Counted from the stretch's first letter, positions 1 to 8,859 are shown. The stretch: 64,000 nt of DNA from Galbibacter sp035306585 (GCF_035306585.1 NZ_DATGNU010000043.1:1-64000), one strand, 5' to 3'. The notes: generated by a model from the sequence alone, not told the origin. Numbers and translations are program-made.

Positions 1-468
1 TTTATAGGCAAAAAAGGTGGTGATAGAATTTAAAATTCCTCCGAACATCAATCCGACAATTGGGATGAAAATGACGTTTCTATAGCGAATACGATCGGCT
101 ATTTTTAAAAAGATAATACTGGCCAAAAAGGTAAAGCCAAAAGCGAAAAGAGATTTGAACCAGATACCCACTTGAGGTATAAATATCAAGGAGGCCAAAA
201 TCCCCATCTTAGCCGCGTCTAACGAACCCGCGGTGGTGGGAGAAACAAAGCGGTTTTGGGTCATCTGCTGCATAATCAGACCACAAACACTCATTCCAAC
301 ACCTGCTATAATAAGAGCCGCTGTTCTAGGGATTCTACTGATTACCATCACGAGCTTCTGTTGCTCATCCCACTTTAGAAAATTCAATAGGGAAATATCG
401 GTTACCCCAACAAAAATTGATAGTATTACCAACAAGAATAACAGTATAATGAGCTGAGATATCTTCAA
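1..468 (-). CDS. Iron-siderophore ABC transporter permease, FecCD family (partial, runs off the left edge)
   Basis: Reading the minus strand gives an uninterrupted hydrophobic frame of 156 codons that leaves the window at base 1. It contains the FecCD-family segment RIPRTAALIIAGVGMSVCG, followed by QQMTQNRFVSPTTAGSLDAA, which is typical of the FatD/ViuD/YclN subgroup of inner-membrane permeases for catechol or petrobactin-type ferric siderophores. Several transmembrane stretches are visible. No ATG lies near the expected N-terminus, so I placed the start at a TTG (base 468), just before KISQLIILLFL. The frame stays open upstream to a stop near base 538, so the true start is uncertain. Partner permease, ATPase and binding-protein genes would lie to the left. 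Family assignment is firm; the ligand is not known. Confidence 0.8.
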   Translation of the reverse strand, partial: MKISQLIILLFLLVILSIFVGVTDISLLNFLKWDEQQKLVMVISRIPRTAALIIAGVGMSVCGLIMQQMTQNRFVSPTTAGSLDAAKMGILASLIFIPQVGIWFKSLFAFGFTFLASIIFLKIADRIRYRNVIFIPIVGLMFGGILNSITTFFAYK

Positions 469-595
469 TTTATTTAAACTAATTCTAAATAGCGAAATTA
501 TAAAGAATATCCCGGATAATAAAACCCAAAACTCTTAAGAGTATGTTAGAATTTAATGACTTAAAACCCTATTCTAAAGAATAAAACAACTATTG

Positions 596-627
596 GAAGA
601 AAAAAAACCCGATACGTTTGTACCGGG
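596..627 (-). terminator. Rho-independent terminator after ornithine aminotransferase
   Basis: On the minus strand CCCGGTAC, a short loop and GTATCGGG form a stem followed by a long T run. It lies about 35 bases past the aminotransferase stop codon. Confidence 0.7.
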
Positions 628-662
628 AATTTAAAGCTTATATAAAAGGGTTCTCAATGGAT

Positions 663-1907
663 TTAAACCTCGAACTCCTTTAGGGTGTTAATAATAATAG
701 ATACACAGTCTAACAACTGCTCTTGTGTCATTACTAAAGGCGGTGCAAACCGAATGATATTCCCATGAGTTGGTTTGGCCAGTAGCCCATTGTCCTTTAG
801 TTTTAAGCATATGTTCCAGGCAGTATCACTTTGATCGCTATCATTGATCACAATAGCATTTAACAACCCCTTACCCCGAACCTTGCTAACTATGGAACTT
901 CCTTCGATATATTCTTGTAGTTTTTCTCTAAAGAGCACCCCTAATTTCTGGGCATTATCGGCGAGTTGTTCATCCTTAACTACCGCTAAGGCTTCCATTG
1001 CTACCGCGGCAGCAACTGGATTACCACCGAAGGTACTTCCATGTTGTCCAGGTTTAATGACTTCCATAATATGGTCATCAGCAAGTACCGCACTAACGGG
1101 ATATACCCCTCCACTTATGGCCTTGCCAAGGATTAGCATATCAGGTTTAACCTCTTCGTGGTCTACGGCTAGGATCTCCCCTGTACGAGCTATTCCAGTT
1201 TGAATTTCATCCGCAATAAACAATACCTGATGTTTTTCACAAAGCTGCTTTGCTCCTTTCAAATAGCCCTCAGAAGGCACATATACACCAGCCTCTCCTT
1301 GAATAGGCTCCACTAAAAAACCTGCTATATGCTCTTGCTCTTTAAGCACTTTTTCAAGTGCTGTAAGATCATCATATGGAATCTTGATAAATCCAGGAGT
1401 ATAAGGACCAAAATTCTCTCTGGCATCTGCATCGTTAGAAAATGAAATGATGGTGGTCGTTCTACCGTGAAAGTTATTTTCGCAAACGATTATTTTTGCC
1501 TGTTGCTCTGGAATGTTCTTTTTCTCATATGCCCATTTCCTACAGATTTTTATAGCTGTTTCCACAGCCTCTGCCCCAGTGTTCATAGGCAAGACCTTAT
1601 CAAAGCCGAAATACGAAGTCACATAGGCCTCAAATCGCCCTAACATATCATTGTGAAAGGCCCTTGAGGTAAGGGTAAGGGTTTTAGCTTGCCGAGTCAT
1701 CGCCGCTACAATACGAGGGTGACAATGCCCCTGATTAACGGCCGAGTAGGCGGAGAGGAAGTCGTAATATTTTTTCCCTTCAACATCCCACATGTAAACT
1801 CCTTCTCCTTTACTTAAAACAACAGGTAGAGGATGATAGTTATGCGCACCATACTTTTCTTCGAGTGCAATAGCACTTTGGGAACTTAATTTTTCCAATA
1901 CTGACAT
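663..1907 (-). CDS. rocD: Ornithine aminotransferase (ornithine-oxo-acid transaminase)
   Basis: This PLP-dependent class III aminotransferase converts L-ornithine and 2-oxoglutarate to glutamate-5-semialdehyde and glutamate, linking arginine and proline metabolism in the cytoplasm. Visible family segments are EEKYGAHNYHPLPVVLSKG near the N-terminus, FLSAYSAVNQGHCHPRI, NTGAEAVETAIK, FHGRTTT, FIADEIQTG and the cofactor lysine in LILGKAISGG. The length, about 414 residues, is normal. I chose the ATG at 1907 (MSVLEKL) because the homologous region begins there. An in-frame ATG at 1970 would add 21 residues without family similarity. The gene appears monocistronic, with its own terminator. Confidence 0.93.
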   Translation of the reverse strand: MSVLEKLSSQSAIALEEKYGAHNYHPLPVVLSKGEGVYMWDVEGKKYYDFLSAYSAVNQGHCHPRIVAAMTRQAKTLTLTSRAFHNDMLGRFEAYVTSYFGFDKVLPMNTGAEAVETAIKICRKWAYEKKNIPEQQAKIIVCENNFHGRTTTIISFSNDADARENFGPYTPGFIKIPYDDLTALEKVLKEQEHIAGFLVEPIQGEAGVYVPSEGYLKGAKQLCEKHQVLFIADEIQTGIARTGEILAVDHEEVKPDMLILGKAISGGVYPVSAVLADDHIMEVIKPGQHGSTFGGNPVAAAVAMEALAVVKDEQLADNAQKLGVLFREKLQEYIEGSSIVSKVRGKGLLNAIVINDSDQSDTAWNICLKLKDNGLLAKPTHGNIIRFAPPLVMTQEQLLDCVSIIINTLKEFEV

Positions 1908-2041
1908 TGTGAAATTATAATTTAAATGTGATACTTTACTATTCCTTCTTATCGGAGAGAAATCATCCATGTAGTTACAGCAAATTTGAAACTATTTTTT
2001 TTAGCCTCAAAAAAATAGAAGAAAAAATTACAGTGAAAGCA

Positions 2042-2080
2042 AAAAAGTTCTTAACCTAAAAAATAGGCTAAGAACTTTTT
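2042..2080. terminator. Strong, probably bidirectional terminator hairpin
   Basis: AAAAAGTTCTTA at 2042-2053 pairs perfectly with TAAGAACTTTTT at 2069-2080, and the inner CCTA/TAGG bases can extend the stem. It lies just downstream of the small membrane-protein gene on the minus strand and is flanked by A and T runs on both sides. Confidence 0.75.
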
Positions 2081-2102
2081 CGGATTCGATCCTTTTAATA
2101 AT

Positions 2103-2234
2103 CTACTTCAAAGTGCCCAAAATAGCAAGCACTGTGGAGATGACTACTCCAGATAAAACTGCAATCAATAAAAAGACTATAGCTTTAAGTGCATAGATTA
2201 AAACAGGTGAATCATGATGTAATTCTTGCCCCAT
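2103..2234 (-). CDS. Small single-span membrane protein (43 residues), unknown function
   Basis: A complete 43-residue minus-strand frame starts MGQELHHDSPVLIYALKAI and ends in TVLAILGTLK. A short hydrophilic head with HHD is followed by about 27 hydrophobic residues, long enough for one transmembrane helix. The frame starts with ATG, ends at TAG and is followed 23 bases later by a strong terminator, which is what a real small gene would show. It stands alone between ornithine aminotransferase and an oxidoreductase. I do not recognise a named family. It could be a small membrane subunit or a stress-related micropeptide, but nothing in the sequence decides this. Confidence 0.6.
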   Translation of the reverse strand: MGQELHHDSPVLIYALKAIVFLLIAVLSGVVISTVLAILGTLK

Positions 2235-2364
2235 AATAATTGATTTAAAGATTAATAAAAAAATTTAATTTGGGGCTCTTAAACAGATTCTTAAATTTAA
2301 CGAATTAATTAATGAATCACAATCAGTTTAAGTATTATTTAACTCAAAATCAACATGTTTAAAT

Positions 2365-3444
2365 CTACAGAGTGATCCATTCCCCGTTATTTCGAGCCGA
2401 CTTGTATATCTGTTCCACGATGGCAATATCTTTTAAACCTTCGATTCCAGGAACTAATACATCGGTGTCTTCTATGATAGCTAGGGCATCGGTGTCCATC
2501 TGTTTGGCTTGTTGATTTCCTTGAAAGGCTTTAAGCATGGTTCCATCACTAGTGGCTCCAGATACGCCTTTGTAAGACTGGAATGGACGTAAAAAATAAT
2601 TTCCATGTTGGCAATCAACTTTCAAATTATTGATGTTCTCACCAAAACTTGTTTTTCCACTGGCGGTAGAACCATCTTCAAATTTAAAATCAAATAAAGT
2701 GGTCTCATCCACCTCATGGTAAATTTCTGGTCTCGTGGTTTGATGTCTAGCACTCACAGCAATTGGTTCCAATCCCTTGGTGTAACGGATGGCATTAAGG
2801 GGATATACTCCCATATCATACATTGCCCCTCCCCCTAATTCTTTGATTTGTTTCCAGTGGGAAATGCGACTTTCATAATATCCAGCCTCGGCGTAGATAT
2901 GGTTTATTTTTCCATAAGGTGTGGTTTTTGCCCATTTCATAATTGTTTGAGTATTGGGCTCATGATGCATGCGATAGCCGATGGATAATTTAACATTATT
3001 CTTAGCACAGGCATCTATAATAGATTGGCATTTTTTAGCGGTAATTTCCATAGGTTTTTCACACCAGACGTGTTTACCTGCATTAGCGGCAATAATACTA
3101 TATTTCGCATGTAACGCTGGAGGAAGCACAATGTAAACCACATCGATCTGCTCATTATCCGCTATGGTATGCATGTTTTGGTAATTGTAGACATTCTTGT
3201 CTTCAATACCATATTTGGTCTGCCATATCGGAATCTTCTCAGGACTTCCAGTGACGATGGCTTTGAGTTCACAATGTCGGGTAAGTTGTAATGCGGGTGC
3301 TAATAGATCGGTACTATAATATCCTAATCCGACTAATGCAACCCCTAATTTCCTTCTTTTTTTGGCAAATAAATAACTGGGTGAGGCTAAAAATGCCGTA
3401 GCGGTAATCATCCCAGTGGACTGAATAAAATGTCTTCTTTTCAT
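2365..3444 (-). CDS. Gfo/Idh/MocA family NAD(P)-dependent oxidoreductase, probably exported by Tat
   Basis: The protein has 359 residues. The N-terminus MKRRHFIQSTGMITATAFLA carries a twin arginine and a hydrophobic stretch, like the periplasmic glucose-fructose oxidoreductase group. A Rossmann dinucleotide-binding segment GVALVGLGYYS follows at about residues 34-44, and the family signature EKPM lies near residue 130. The C-terminal half (GGGAMYDMGVYPLNAIRY) is the usual substrate-binding alpha/beta fold. Such enzymes oxidise or epimerise sugars with a bound nicotinamide cofactor. The substrate cannot be told from sequence, and no sugar pathway gene is adjacent. The gene stands alone on its strand. 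Confidence 0.85.
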   Translation of the reverse strand: MKRRHFIQSTGMITATAFLASPSYLFAKKRRKLGVALVGLGYYSTDLLAPALQLTRHCELKAIVTGSPEKIPIWQTKYGIEDKNVYNYQNMHTIADNEQIDVVYIVLPPALHAKYSIIAANAGKHVWCEKPMEITAKKCQSIIDACAKNNVKLSIGYRMHHEPNTQTIMKWAKTTPYGKINHIYAEAGYYESRISHWKQIKELGGGAMYDMGVYPLNAIRYTKGLEPIAVSARHQTTRPEIYHEVDETTLFDFKFEDGSTASGKTSFGENINNLKVDCQHGNYFLRPFQSYKGVSGATSDGTMLKAFQGNQQAKQMDTDALAIIEDTDVLVPGIEGLKDIAIVEQIYKSARNNGEWITL

Positions 3445-3521
3445 AGCGATGGTTGAATTTATTGAAAGTTACTAAATAATCCATAAAAGCACCAATAGTT
3501 CACAAAACAATGCCGTATTGT

Positions 3522-4757
3522 TTACTCAAATTTAATGGAACGAGCTGGCGAAATTTTGGTGATAATATAGGATGGAAGTAGCAACATTAATGAACAAAGT
3601 AACAATACTCCTATATTGAGCAATACAACGTGCATTGGATGAATATAAACAGGCGCTTGGGACACATAATAAGAGGCAGGATCTAATGATATAAACCCAA
3701 AGGCATCTTGGAGCCATAGGAGTCCTAAACCGATGAGATTCCCCCAAAAGAGTCCAATTGCAATTAGATAAACAGCATTGTAGAGGAAAAGTTTTCTAAT
3801 ACTCCAATTATTACTCCCTAATGCTTTTAGAATACCGATCATTTGAGTACGCTCAAGAATCAATACAAGCAAGGCTGTAATCATATTAATACCTCCAACT
3901 ATGATCATAATACCAATAATGATCGCTATATTAAAGTCAAAAAGGGAGAGCCATTCAAAAATGGTGTAATACTTATCTGCAATACTTTGGGAGTCGAGAG
4001 TAGAGAGCGTAACCCCGTAGATCGCCCTACTCATTTCACGAATCTTATCAAAATCATCGATAAAGACTTCAAAGGATCCAATTTGATCGGCAGACCATCC
4101 ATTGATCCGTTGAATATGCCTGAGATCCACAAATAAATAGTTTGCGTCAAACTCTTGAAATCCACTGTCATAGATCCCCACAATTGTAAACTTTATTTGA
4201 TTAGGGATGTCATTGACATCCTCTTTAAGAAAAAAGGCCCAGAACTCTGTACCAACCTCAAACTCTAGTCTATTGGCCAAATAGGAGGAGATAAGAACCT
4301 CTTCATTTCTTTTTTTAGAATAATCTGGCAATCGTCCTTGCACTAAAAATTCCCTGAAGGGTTCCCAATTATAATCTTGCCCTACTCCTTTTGCTATAAT
4401 CCCTTCAAATGTACTCTGGGTTCGTATAATACCACCTTTAGTGGCTACGGCCTGGACATGGTTAATCCCGTCAAGGGTTTTAAACTCTGGGTAGAAATCC
4501 TGATCAATGGAAACAGGGTTTACGGAGACCTCTGAATTATTATTGTCATAGTTATAAATTTGCACATGCCCGTTAAAAGCAGCTATTTTTTCTCTAATTT
4601 TATGCTGTAGACCTACTCCGGTGGCGATAGCAATAAGCATCATCACCAATCCGAGTGCAATAGCCGAAATGGCAATTTTTATAATTGGTGCTGAAATACT
4701 ATTTTTATGTCCCCCTCCTTTGATGAGGCGTTTAGCAATAAAATATTCTAAATTCAA
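3522..4757 (-). CDS. FtsX-like ABC permease, LolC/LolE type
   Basis: This 411-residue inner-membrane protein has the layout of lipoprotein-releasing permeases: one N-terminal helix (about residues 24-48, ISAIALGLVMMLIAIATGVGL), a periplasmic domain of about 200 residues, then three helices in the C-terminal third (IIIGIMIIVGGINMITALLV, LIAIGLFWGNLIGLGLLWL and a last one near residue 385). The motif ILERTQMIGILKALG is characteristic of the family. Lol permeases extract lipoproteins from the inner membrane for delivery to the outer membrane. No LolD ATPase is adjacent, so the ATPase must be encoded elsewhere. The start codons of this gene and divergent namZ are only 3 bases apart. Confidence 0.85.
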   Translation of the reverse strand: MNLEYFIAKRLIKGGGHKNSISAPIIKIAISAIALGLVMMLIAIATGVGLQHKIREKIAAFNGHVQIYNYDNNNSEVSVNPVSIDQDFYPEFKTLDGINHVQAVATKGGIIRTQSTFEGIIAKGVGQDYNWEPFREFLVQGRLPDYSKKRNEEVLISSYLANRLEFEVGTEFWAFFLKEDVNDIPNQIKFTIVGIYDSGFQEFDANYLFVDLRHIQRINGWSADQIGSFEVFIDDFDKIREMSRAIYGVTLSTLDSQSIADKYYTIFEWLSLFDFNIAIIIGIMIIVGGINMITALLVLILERTQMIGILKALGSNNWSIRKLFLYNAVYLIAIGLFWGNLIGLGLLWLQDAFGFISLDPASYYVSQAPVYIHPMHVVLLNIGVLLLCSLMLLLPSYIITKISPARSIKFE

Positions 4758-4760
4758 ACT

Positions 4761-5999
4761 ATGCGAAACTTTAAGATTTTCAAAAATACATTATTATTAT
4801 CGTTTTTACTCATCATTTCGTGCGCAAATAGTAGCCAAAAAGAAAAAACAAAGGTTGTGGAATCAGCCCCTGATGCTACACTTCAAAAAATTGTTGTAGG
4901 TGCCAACCAAACCTCCTTATACCTTCCCTTAATGAGGGATAAGAAAGTGGGCATTGTAGCCAATAACACCTCGGTGGTTTTTAAAGATGATGGAACCTAT
5001 ACTCATCTGGTAGATTCGCTACTGGCTTTGGATATCAAGGTTCAAAAAATATATTCGCCTGAACATGGATTTAGAGGAGAGGCTGATGCAGGAGAACATG
5101 TGGTAGGGAACAAAGACACCACAACGGGGCTTCCCATAGTATCCCTTTATGGAGATTCAAGAAAACCGAGTAAAAAGCAGTTAGAAGGCATTGATCTTAT
5201 GGTATTTGACATTCAGGATGTCGGAGTTCGCTTTTACACCTACACCTCAACCCTTCATTTGGTTATGGAAGCTTGCGCTGAGAGCAATATCCCCTTAATT
5301 GTTTTGGATCGTCCCAATCCAAATGGATCTTATGTGGATGGCCCAATGTTAGATGAAGAAAATAGCAGCTTTTTAGGACTTGTTCCAATTCCATTGGTCT
5401 ATGGGCTCACCATAGGTGAATACGCAACGATGCTCAATGGTGAGAAGTGGCTCAAAGAAGCAGTGCAATGTGATGTAACAGTGATCCCTTTAAAAAACTA
5501 CACCCATCAATCAAGCTATAGCCTTCCTATTCGCCCTTCCCCTAACCTTCCAAATGACCAATCCATAGCACTCTATCCTAGCTTAGGTCTATTTGAAGGA
5601 ACACACGTGAATGCTGGAAGAGGAACGGAATTTCAATTTCAGCGATTTGGCGCACCATTTTTAGACAAAGAATTCTTCACCTTCACCTATACTCCTAAAC
5701 CTAATTTTGGTTCAAAAGACCCCAAACACAACGGTGAATTGTGCTATGGAAGGGACTTAAGTCAAATCACCCCACCAAAAAAAGTAGATTTACGCTGGAT
5801 CATAGAGGCCTATACACACAGCAATGATAAGTCAAAGTTTTTCAGGACTTCCTCCTTTACCAAACATGCGGGAACGGCAACGCTTCAAAAACAAATTGAA
5901 AGTGGACTAAGCGCTGAAGAAATCCGCAAGAGCTGGCAACAAGATTTGGATAATTTTAAAGAAATTAGGAAAAAGTATCTTTTGTACAAAGAGTCGTAA
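4761..5999 (+). CDS. namZ: Exo-beta-N-acetylmuramidase NamZ-like lipoprotein (DUF1343, GH171)
   Basis: The 412-residue protein has a lipoprotein signal (LLLSFLLIISCANSSQ, lipobox cysteine near residue 21) and one DUF1343 domain. This family includes Bacillus NamZ, which removes non-reducing terminal N-acetylmuramic acid from peptidoglycan fragments. Conserved segments are VGIVANNTSV, IYSPEHGFRGEADAG, DIQDVGVRFYTYTSTL, LDRPNPNG and GRGTEFQFQRFGAP. The role would be cell-wall recycling or scavenging in the periplasm. The gene is divergent from the LolC/E-like permease, and its end lies 6 bases from the end of the convergent hydroxylase gene. The family is firm; the enzymatic activity is taken from characterised relatives. 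Confidence 0.88.
   Translation: MRNFKIFKNTLLLSFLLIISCANSSQKEKTKVVESAPDATLQKIVVGANQTSLYLPLMRDKKVGIVANNTSVVFKDDGTYTHLVDSLLALDIKVQKIYSPEHGFRGEADAGEHVVGNKDTTTGLPIVSLYGDSRKPSKKQLEGIDLMVFDIQDVGVRFYTYTSTLHLVMEACAESNIPLIVLDRPNPNGSYVDGPMLDEENSSFLGLVPIPLVYGLTIGEYATMLNGEKWLKEAVQCDVTVIPLKNYTHQSSYSLPIRPSPNLPNDQSIALYPSLGLFEGTHVNAGRGTEFQFQRFGAPFLDKEFFTFTYTPKPNFGSKDPKHNGELCYGRDLSQITPPKKVDLRWIIEAYTHSNDKSKFFRTSSFTKHAGTATLQKQIESGLSAEEIRKSWQQDLDNFKEIRKKYLLYKES
4781..4788 (-). promoter_or_regulatory. Candidate -7 promoter box (TATTTTTG) for the LolC/E-like gene
   Basis: On the minus strand the octamer TATTTTTG matches the Bacteroidota -7 consensus TAnnTTTG, 24 bases before the permease ATG. It lies inside the 5' end of namZ. 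Confidence 0.4.
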
Positions 6000-6005
6000 A
6001 TACCA

Positions 6006-6839
6006 TTATTCAAATTTTGCACCTTCGGGTGCTCTGTATTTCTGAAATGGCAATTTTAAAAGGCGGCCAATATGAGTATTGGAGTCCACATCCGGATAGG
6101 TGTCTATCCCATAGACTAGGTCCTCATTTTTCATGGCAGAAAAGGTTCCTAACAAACGATCCCAAATGGAAAATATATTTCCGTAATTGGTATCGGTATA
6201 AGGCAACATGTAATGGTGATGCACCTTATGCATATCAGGAGAAACTAGGATCCAGCTAATTGCAGTATCTAATTTTTTTGGTAATCGAATATTGGCATGA
6301 GTAAGCTGTGCAAATACAACTGACAACGATTGATAAAGTAAAACCACCCCTATTGGAATCCCTCCTATTAAAACTCCTAAAAGCGTGAAAAAGAATCGAA
6401 TTACACTCTCTCCAGGATGGTGCCTATTGGCCGTGGTAGTATCCACAAAGTTATCGGTGTGATGAATCAAATGGAACATCCAAAGTGGTTTAATTTTGTG
6501 CTGCACCCAGTGGGCAACCCATGCGCCTACAAAGTCTAAAACCAAGATACCTACAAGTACCTCAGCCCAAAGTGGTAGGGAAACTAGGTGAATAATTCCA
6601 AATTCATGTTCACTCACCCAGTCACTGCTTTTTAAAAGCAAAAAAGCCAGAAGGAAATTAACCACAACAGTGGTCAGGGTAAAGAAAATATTGGGAATAG
6701 CATGCCTAACCTTTTTGTAATTGAAATTAAAAAGGGGAAGGCCATATTCCAAAATCCAAAAAAAGGTAATCCCTCCGACTAAGATCAAACTCCTTACCCA
6801 GGATGGAATGGTCTCAAAATATTCAATCAACTGTTGCAT
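6006..6839 (-). CDS. Sterol desaturase / fatty acid hydroxylase family membrane protein
   Basis: This integral membrane di-iron oxygenase-like protein has about 277 residues. Histidine clusters typical of the superfamily are visible: HWVQH, then HLIHHTD, NRHHPGE and HKVHHHY. Between them are hydrophobic stretches (SLILVGGITFFWILEYGL, FFTLTTVVVNFLLAFLLL, VLVGILVLDFVGAWVAHW). Members hydroxylate or desaturate lipid substrates. The bacterial substrates are mostly unknown, and candidates include fatty acids, carotenoids and hopanoids. I chose the ATG at 6839 (MQQLIEYFETIPSWV) over an upstream in-frame ATG at 6866, whose extra residues come from an A/T-rich leader. It converges on namZ. Confidence 0.85.
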   Translation of the reverse strand: MQQLIEYFETIPSWVRSLILVGGITFFWILEYGLPLFNFNYKKVRHAIPNIFFTLTTVVVNFLLAFLLLKSSDWVSEHEFGIIHLVSLPLWAEVLVGILVLDFVGAWVAHWVQHKIKPLWMFHLIHHTDNFVDTTTANRHHPGESVIRFFFTLLGVLIGGIPIGVVLLYQSLSVVFAQLTHANIRLPKKLDTAISWILVSPDMHKVHHHYMLPYTDTNYGNIFSIWDRLLGTFSAMKNEDLVYGIDTYPDVDSNTHIGRLLKLPFQKYRAPEGAKFE

Positions 6840-6913
6840 ACCACAATATACTATTTTTTTTAGCAAAAAAATAGGGTGAAAAAGTGGTTGAGGCTTTAAA
6901 AATTGTAAAGTCG

Positions 6914-7423
6914 CTACATCGGTAGATTCTTTTTCATCTTTTCCACAATCTCAAAAGCTGCAGGACAGATAGCAGTATTTTTAATGGTAAGCGATCCTAT
7001 TTGCTGGAACTTTTTTCGATCGGTATGGGGATATTCGCGGCATGCTTTGGGTCGCACATCATAAATCATGCAGTAGTTATCATGGTCCAAAAAGGAACAT
7101 GGCAGCTCCTTTAATACATAATCATTATCCTCATCAATTTGCAAATAAGTAGCTATGAATTGTTGTTCCTTCATCCTGAGATGTTTGGCAATACGAGTAA
7201 TATCTGCACTTGTAAACAAGGGTCCTGTCGTTTTACAGCAGTTGGCACATGCAAGGCAATTGGTATGGGCAAAAGTCTCTTGGTGGAGTTCCTGCATTTG
7301 GTAATCTAGATCCTTCGGCGGCTTCTTTTTTAACTTGGCAAAATACTTTTTATTCTCCGCATACTTCTTCTTGGCAAGCAGTGGAAGCTGCTCTAAATAT
7401 TTTTGAAAATCTACATTTTCCAT
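6914..7423 (-). CDS. YkgJ-family cysteine-cluster protein (putative zinc or iron chelating)
   Basis: A cytosolic protein of 169 residues with the YkgJ/CxxCxxCC cluster: CLACANCCKTTGP around residue 60, then CSFLDHDNYCMIYD and PKACREYPH, and a last cysteine in TAICPAAFEIVE. The N-terminal 50 residues are basic and helical (LAKKKYAENKKYFAKLKKKP). Members are thought to bind Zn or an Fe-S cluster through these cysteines; no reaction is established. I chose MENVDFQ at 7423; the longer start at 7438 adds only five residues. It is in the same direction as the hydroxylase gene, with a 74-base gap. Confidence 0.82.
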   Translation of the reverse strand: MENVDFQKYLEQLPLLAKKKYAENKKYFAKLKKKPPKDLDYQMQELHQETFAHTNCLACANCCKTTGPLFTSADITRIAKHLRMKEQQFIATYLQIDEDNDYVLKELPCSFLDHDNYCMIYDVRPKACREYPHTDRKKFQQIGSLTIKNTAICPAAFEIVEKMKKNLPM

Positions 7424-7440
7424 ACATATGCTATACATAA

Positions 7441-7945
7441 CCCATTACCCGCTACCAGGTGGTAGGAATAAAGCGTTCCTTTAATTTTTAATTGACATAC
7501 GCTCACCTCTAACGACAGTGAGGTTCTAGGTTCTCCAGTGAAAAGTACCGGCTTAACACCCGTATTACTTTTACTTAGAAAAGGCCAATGCTCTGGTCTA
7601 AAATATGACTGGATGCTACGAGTTCCCTATCGGAGAAATTCAGAATCAATTCCTATAGCCATTGGACCATGCAGTCTTTTCCAGTACAAGTTTTTATGGT
7701 CTCACTTGGTTAGGTGTTTTACTAATTTTTCCATTGGGATTTAGCTACCACACCATCGAAAGTGTCGCTTTTACAAAACAAGACAATGCTATCAAATCAA
7801 ACAAGTAGCTACACTTAAAGTGTACAAGTGCTTTGATTGATAGGATTTCTATGGTATATATTTTAAATTTAGCATTTTCAAAGATACTATATATATATTT
7901 GTAAGGCCTTTAATTTTTAGGTGAGATTAATTAAAAGATAGACCA
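7441..7945. other. Gene-free stretch with eroded coding debris
   Basis: No intact gene is visible. On the plus strand between about 7590 and 7808 one frame reads MTGCYEFPIGEIQNQFL, a stop, then PLDHAVFSSTSFYGL, a hydrophobic run WLGVLLIFPLGF and a tail ending NAIKSNK. It looks like the C-terminus of a membrane protein broken by a stop codon. I cannot name the ancestor. Together with the transposase remnant that follows, this suggests an old insertion or deletion scar. Confidence 0.35.
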
Positions 7946-8151
7946 CTTGCTTACCTACTGTTCGCAATCAAGGATATCCTTTAATTTGCTGTCCATAGTA
8001 CTGGAGAAACGTATTCACCCAAACTATTGCAATAAAATTAAAAAAACTTCTTTAATAAAGGGCCGAAAAGTATAGGTATAGAGATTAAAAAATTGGAGAT
8101 GATCCCAGACCACTTACATTTATTTGTCAAATTAAAACCCACCTTATTTCG
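7945..8151 (+). pseudogene. Degenerate IS200/IS605-family transposase (TnpA) remnant
   Basis: In one plus-strand frame the translation reads VRNQGYPLICCP, a stop, then YWRNVFTQTIAIKLKKLL followed by stops. This matches the TnpA region normally read as YHLVWCPKYRRKVFTG...LKELL. After a frameshift, bases 8092-8151 read LEMIPDHLHLFVKLKPT, the conserved Y1-transposase segment EVMPDHVHLLV with its HLH metal-binding pair. The C-terminal part with the catalytic tyrosine is gone, and the methyltransferase ATG follows directly. Internal stops and at least one frameshift make it inactive. The similarity is by eye, but the two motifs occur in the right order and spacing. Confidence 0.7.
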
Positions 8152-8859
8152 ATGAAAGATCTTTTCGGCAAAGCGCTATTGAATTACCTTTCAGGAGTTT
8201 CAAAAGAAGACCTTCGCACTGAGACTTCCCTATCTGAGGAAGACATTTTACCCATGTCTTACCTCTTTAGAACCTATGATCAAATGCCACCAATAGAGAA
8301 AAAAGCGCTAGCACTCTGTAAAGGAAGTGTATTGGACATTGGTGCAGGAAGTGGAAGCCACAGCTTATACCTACAGGAGGTTCGACAAATGGATGTCACC
8401 GCTATTGACTGCTCCAAAGGAAGCATTGAAACTTGTAAACATAGAGGCATTAAAAAAGTTATAAACGCAGATGTATTTGATTTGCAACAAGGATCTTTCG
8501 ATACCCTCCTAATGCTTATGAATGGTACAGGTATCTTTAAAAGATATCGAGATGTTACTCGGAAATTAAAAAAAATAAAAAATCTTTTAAACCCTGGAGG
8601 ACAAATATTAATAGATTCTTCCGATATTATCTATATGTTTGACCAAGAAGAAGACGGTGGACATTGGGTGAACACCCCATATGAATATTACGGAGAATTA
8701 GAGTACACCCTAAAATACCAACAGGACACCCAGACCACTACCTGGTTGTATTTAGATTTCAATAGTTTGCGCGCTCTAAGTGCCAATGCAGGATTCAAGT
8801 GTGAGCTGATCCTAGAGGGTGATCACTTTGACTATCTCGCTCGCCTTACCAACCATTAA
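8152..8859 (+). CDS. Class I SAM-dependent methyltransferase
   Basis: A 235-residue protein with the Rossmann methyltransferase signature VLDIGAGSGSHSLYL (motif I, about residues 60-74), an acidic residue after the second strand (VTAIDCSKGS), INADVF (motif III) and LLNPGGQILIDSSD (motif V/VI region). The substrate is not recognisable; small-molecule methylation is as likely as RNA or protein. The ATG directly follows the remnant of an IS200-type transposase, so its native upstream region may have been replaced. Its stop codon overlaps the end of the convergent PAP2 gene by 4 bases. Confidence 0.82.
   Translation: MKDLFGKALLNYLSGVSKEDLRTETSLSEEDILPMSYLFRTYDQMPPIEKKALALCKGSVLDIGAGSGSHSLYLQEVRQMDVTAIDCSKGSIETCKHRGIKKVINADVFDLQQGSFDTLLMLMNGTGIFKRYRDVTRKLKKIKNLLNPGGQILIDSSDIIYMFDQEEDGGHWVNTPYEYYGELEYTLKYQQDTQTTTWLYLDFNSLRALSANAGFKCELILEGDHFDYLARLTNH

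Noticed and set aside
844..1203. 119-residue frame opposite the ornithine aminotransferase gene
   Set aside because: Fully inside a well-supported gene on the other strand; composition is that of an antisense shadow.
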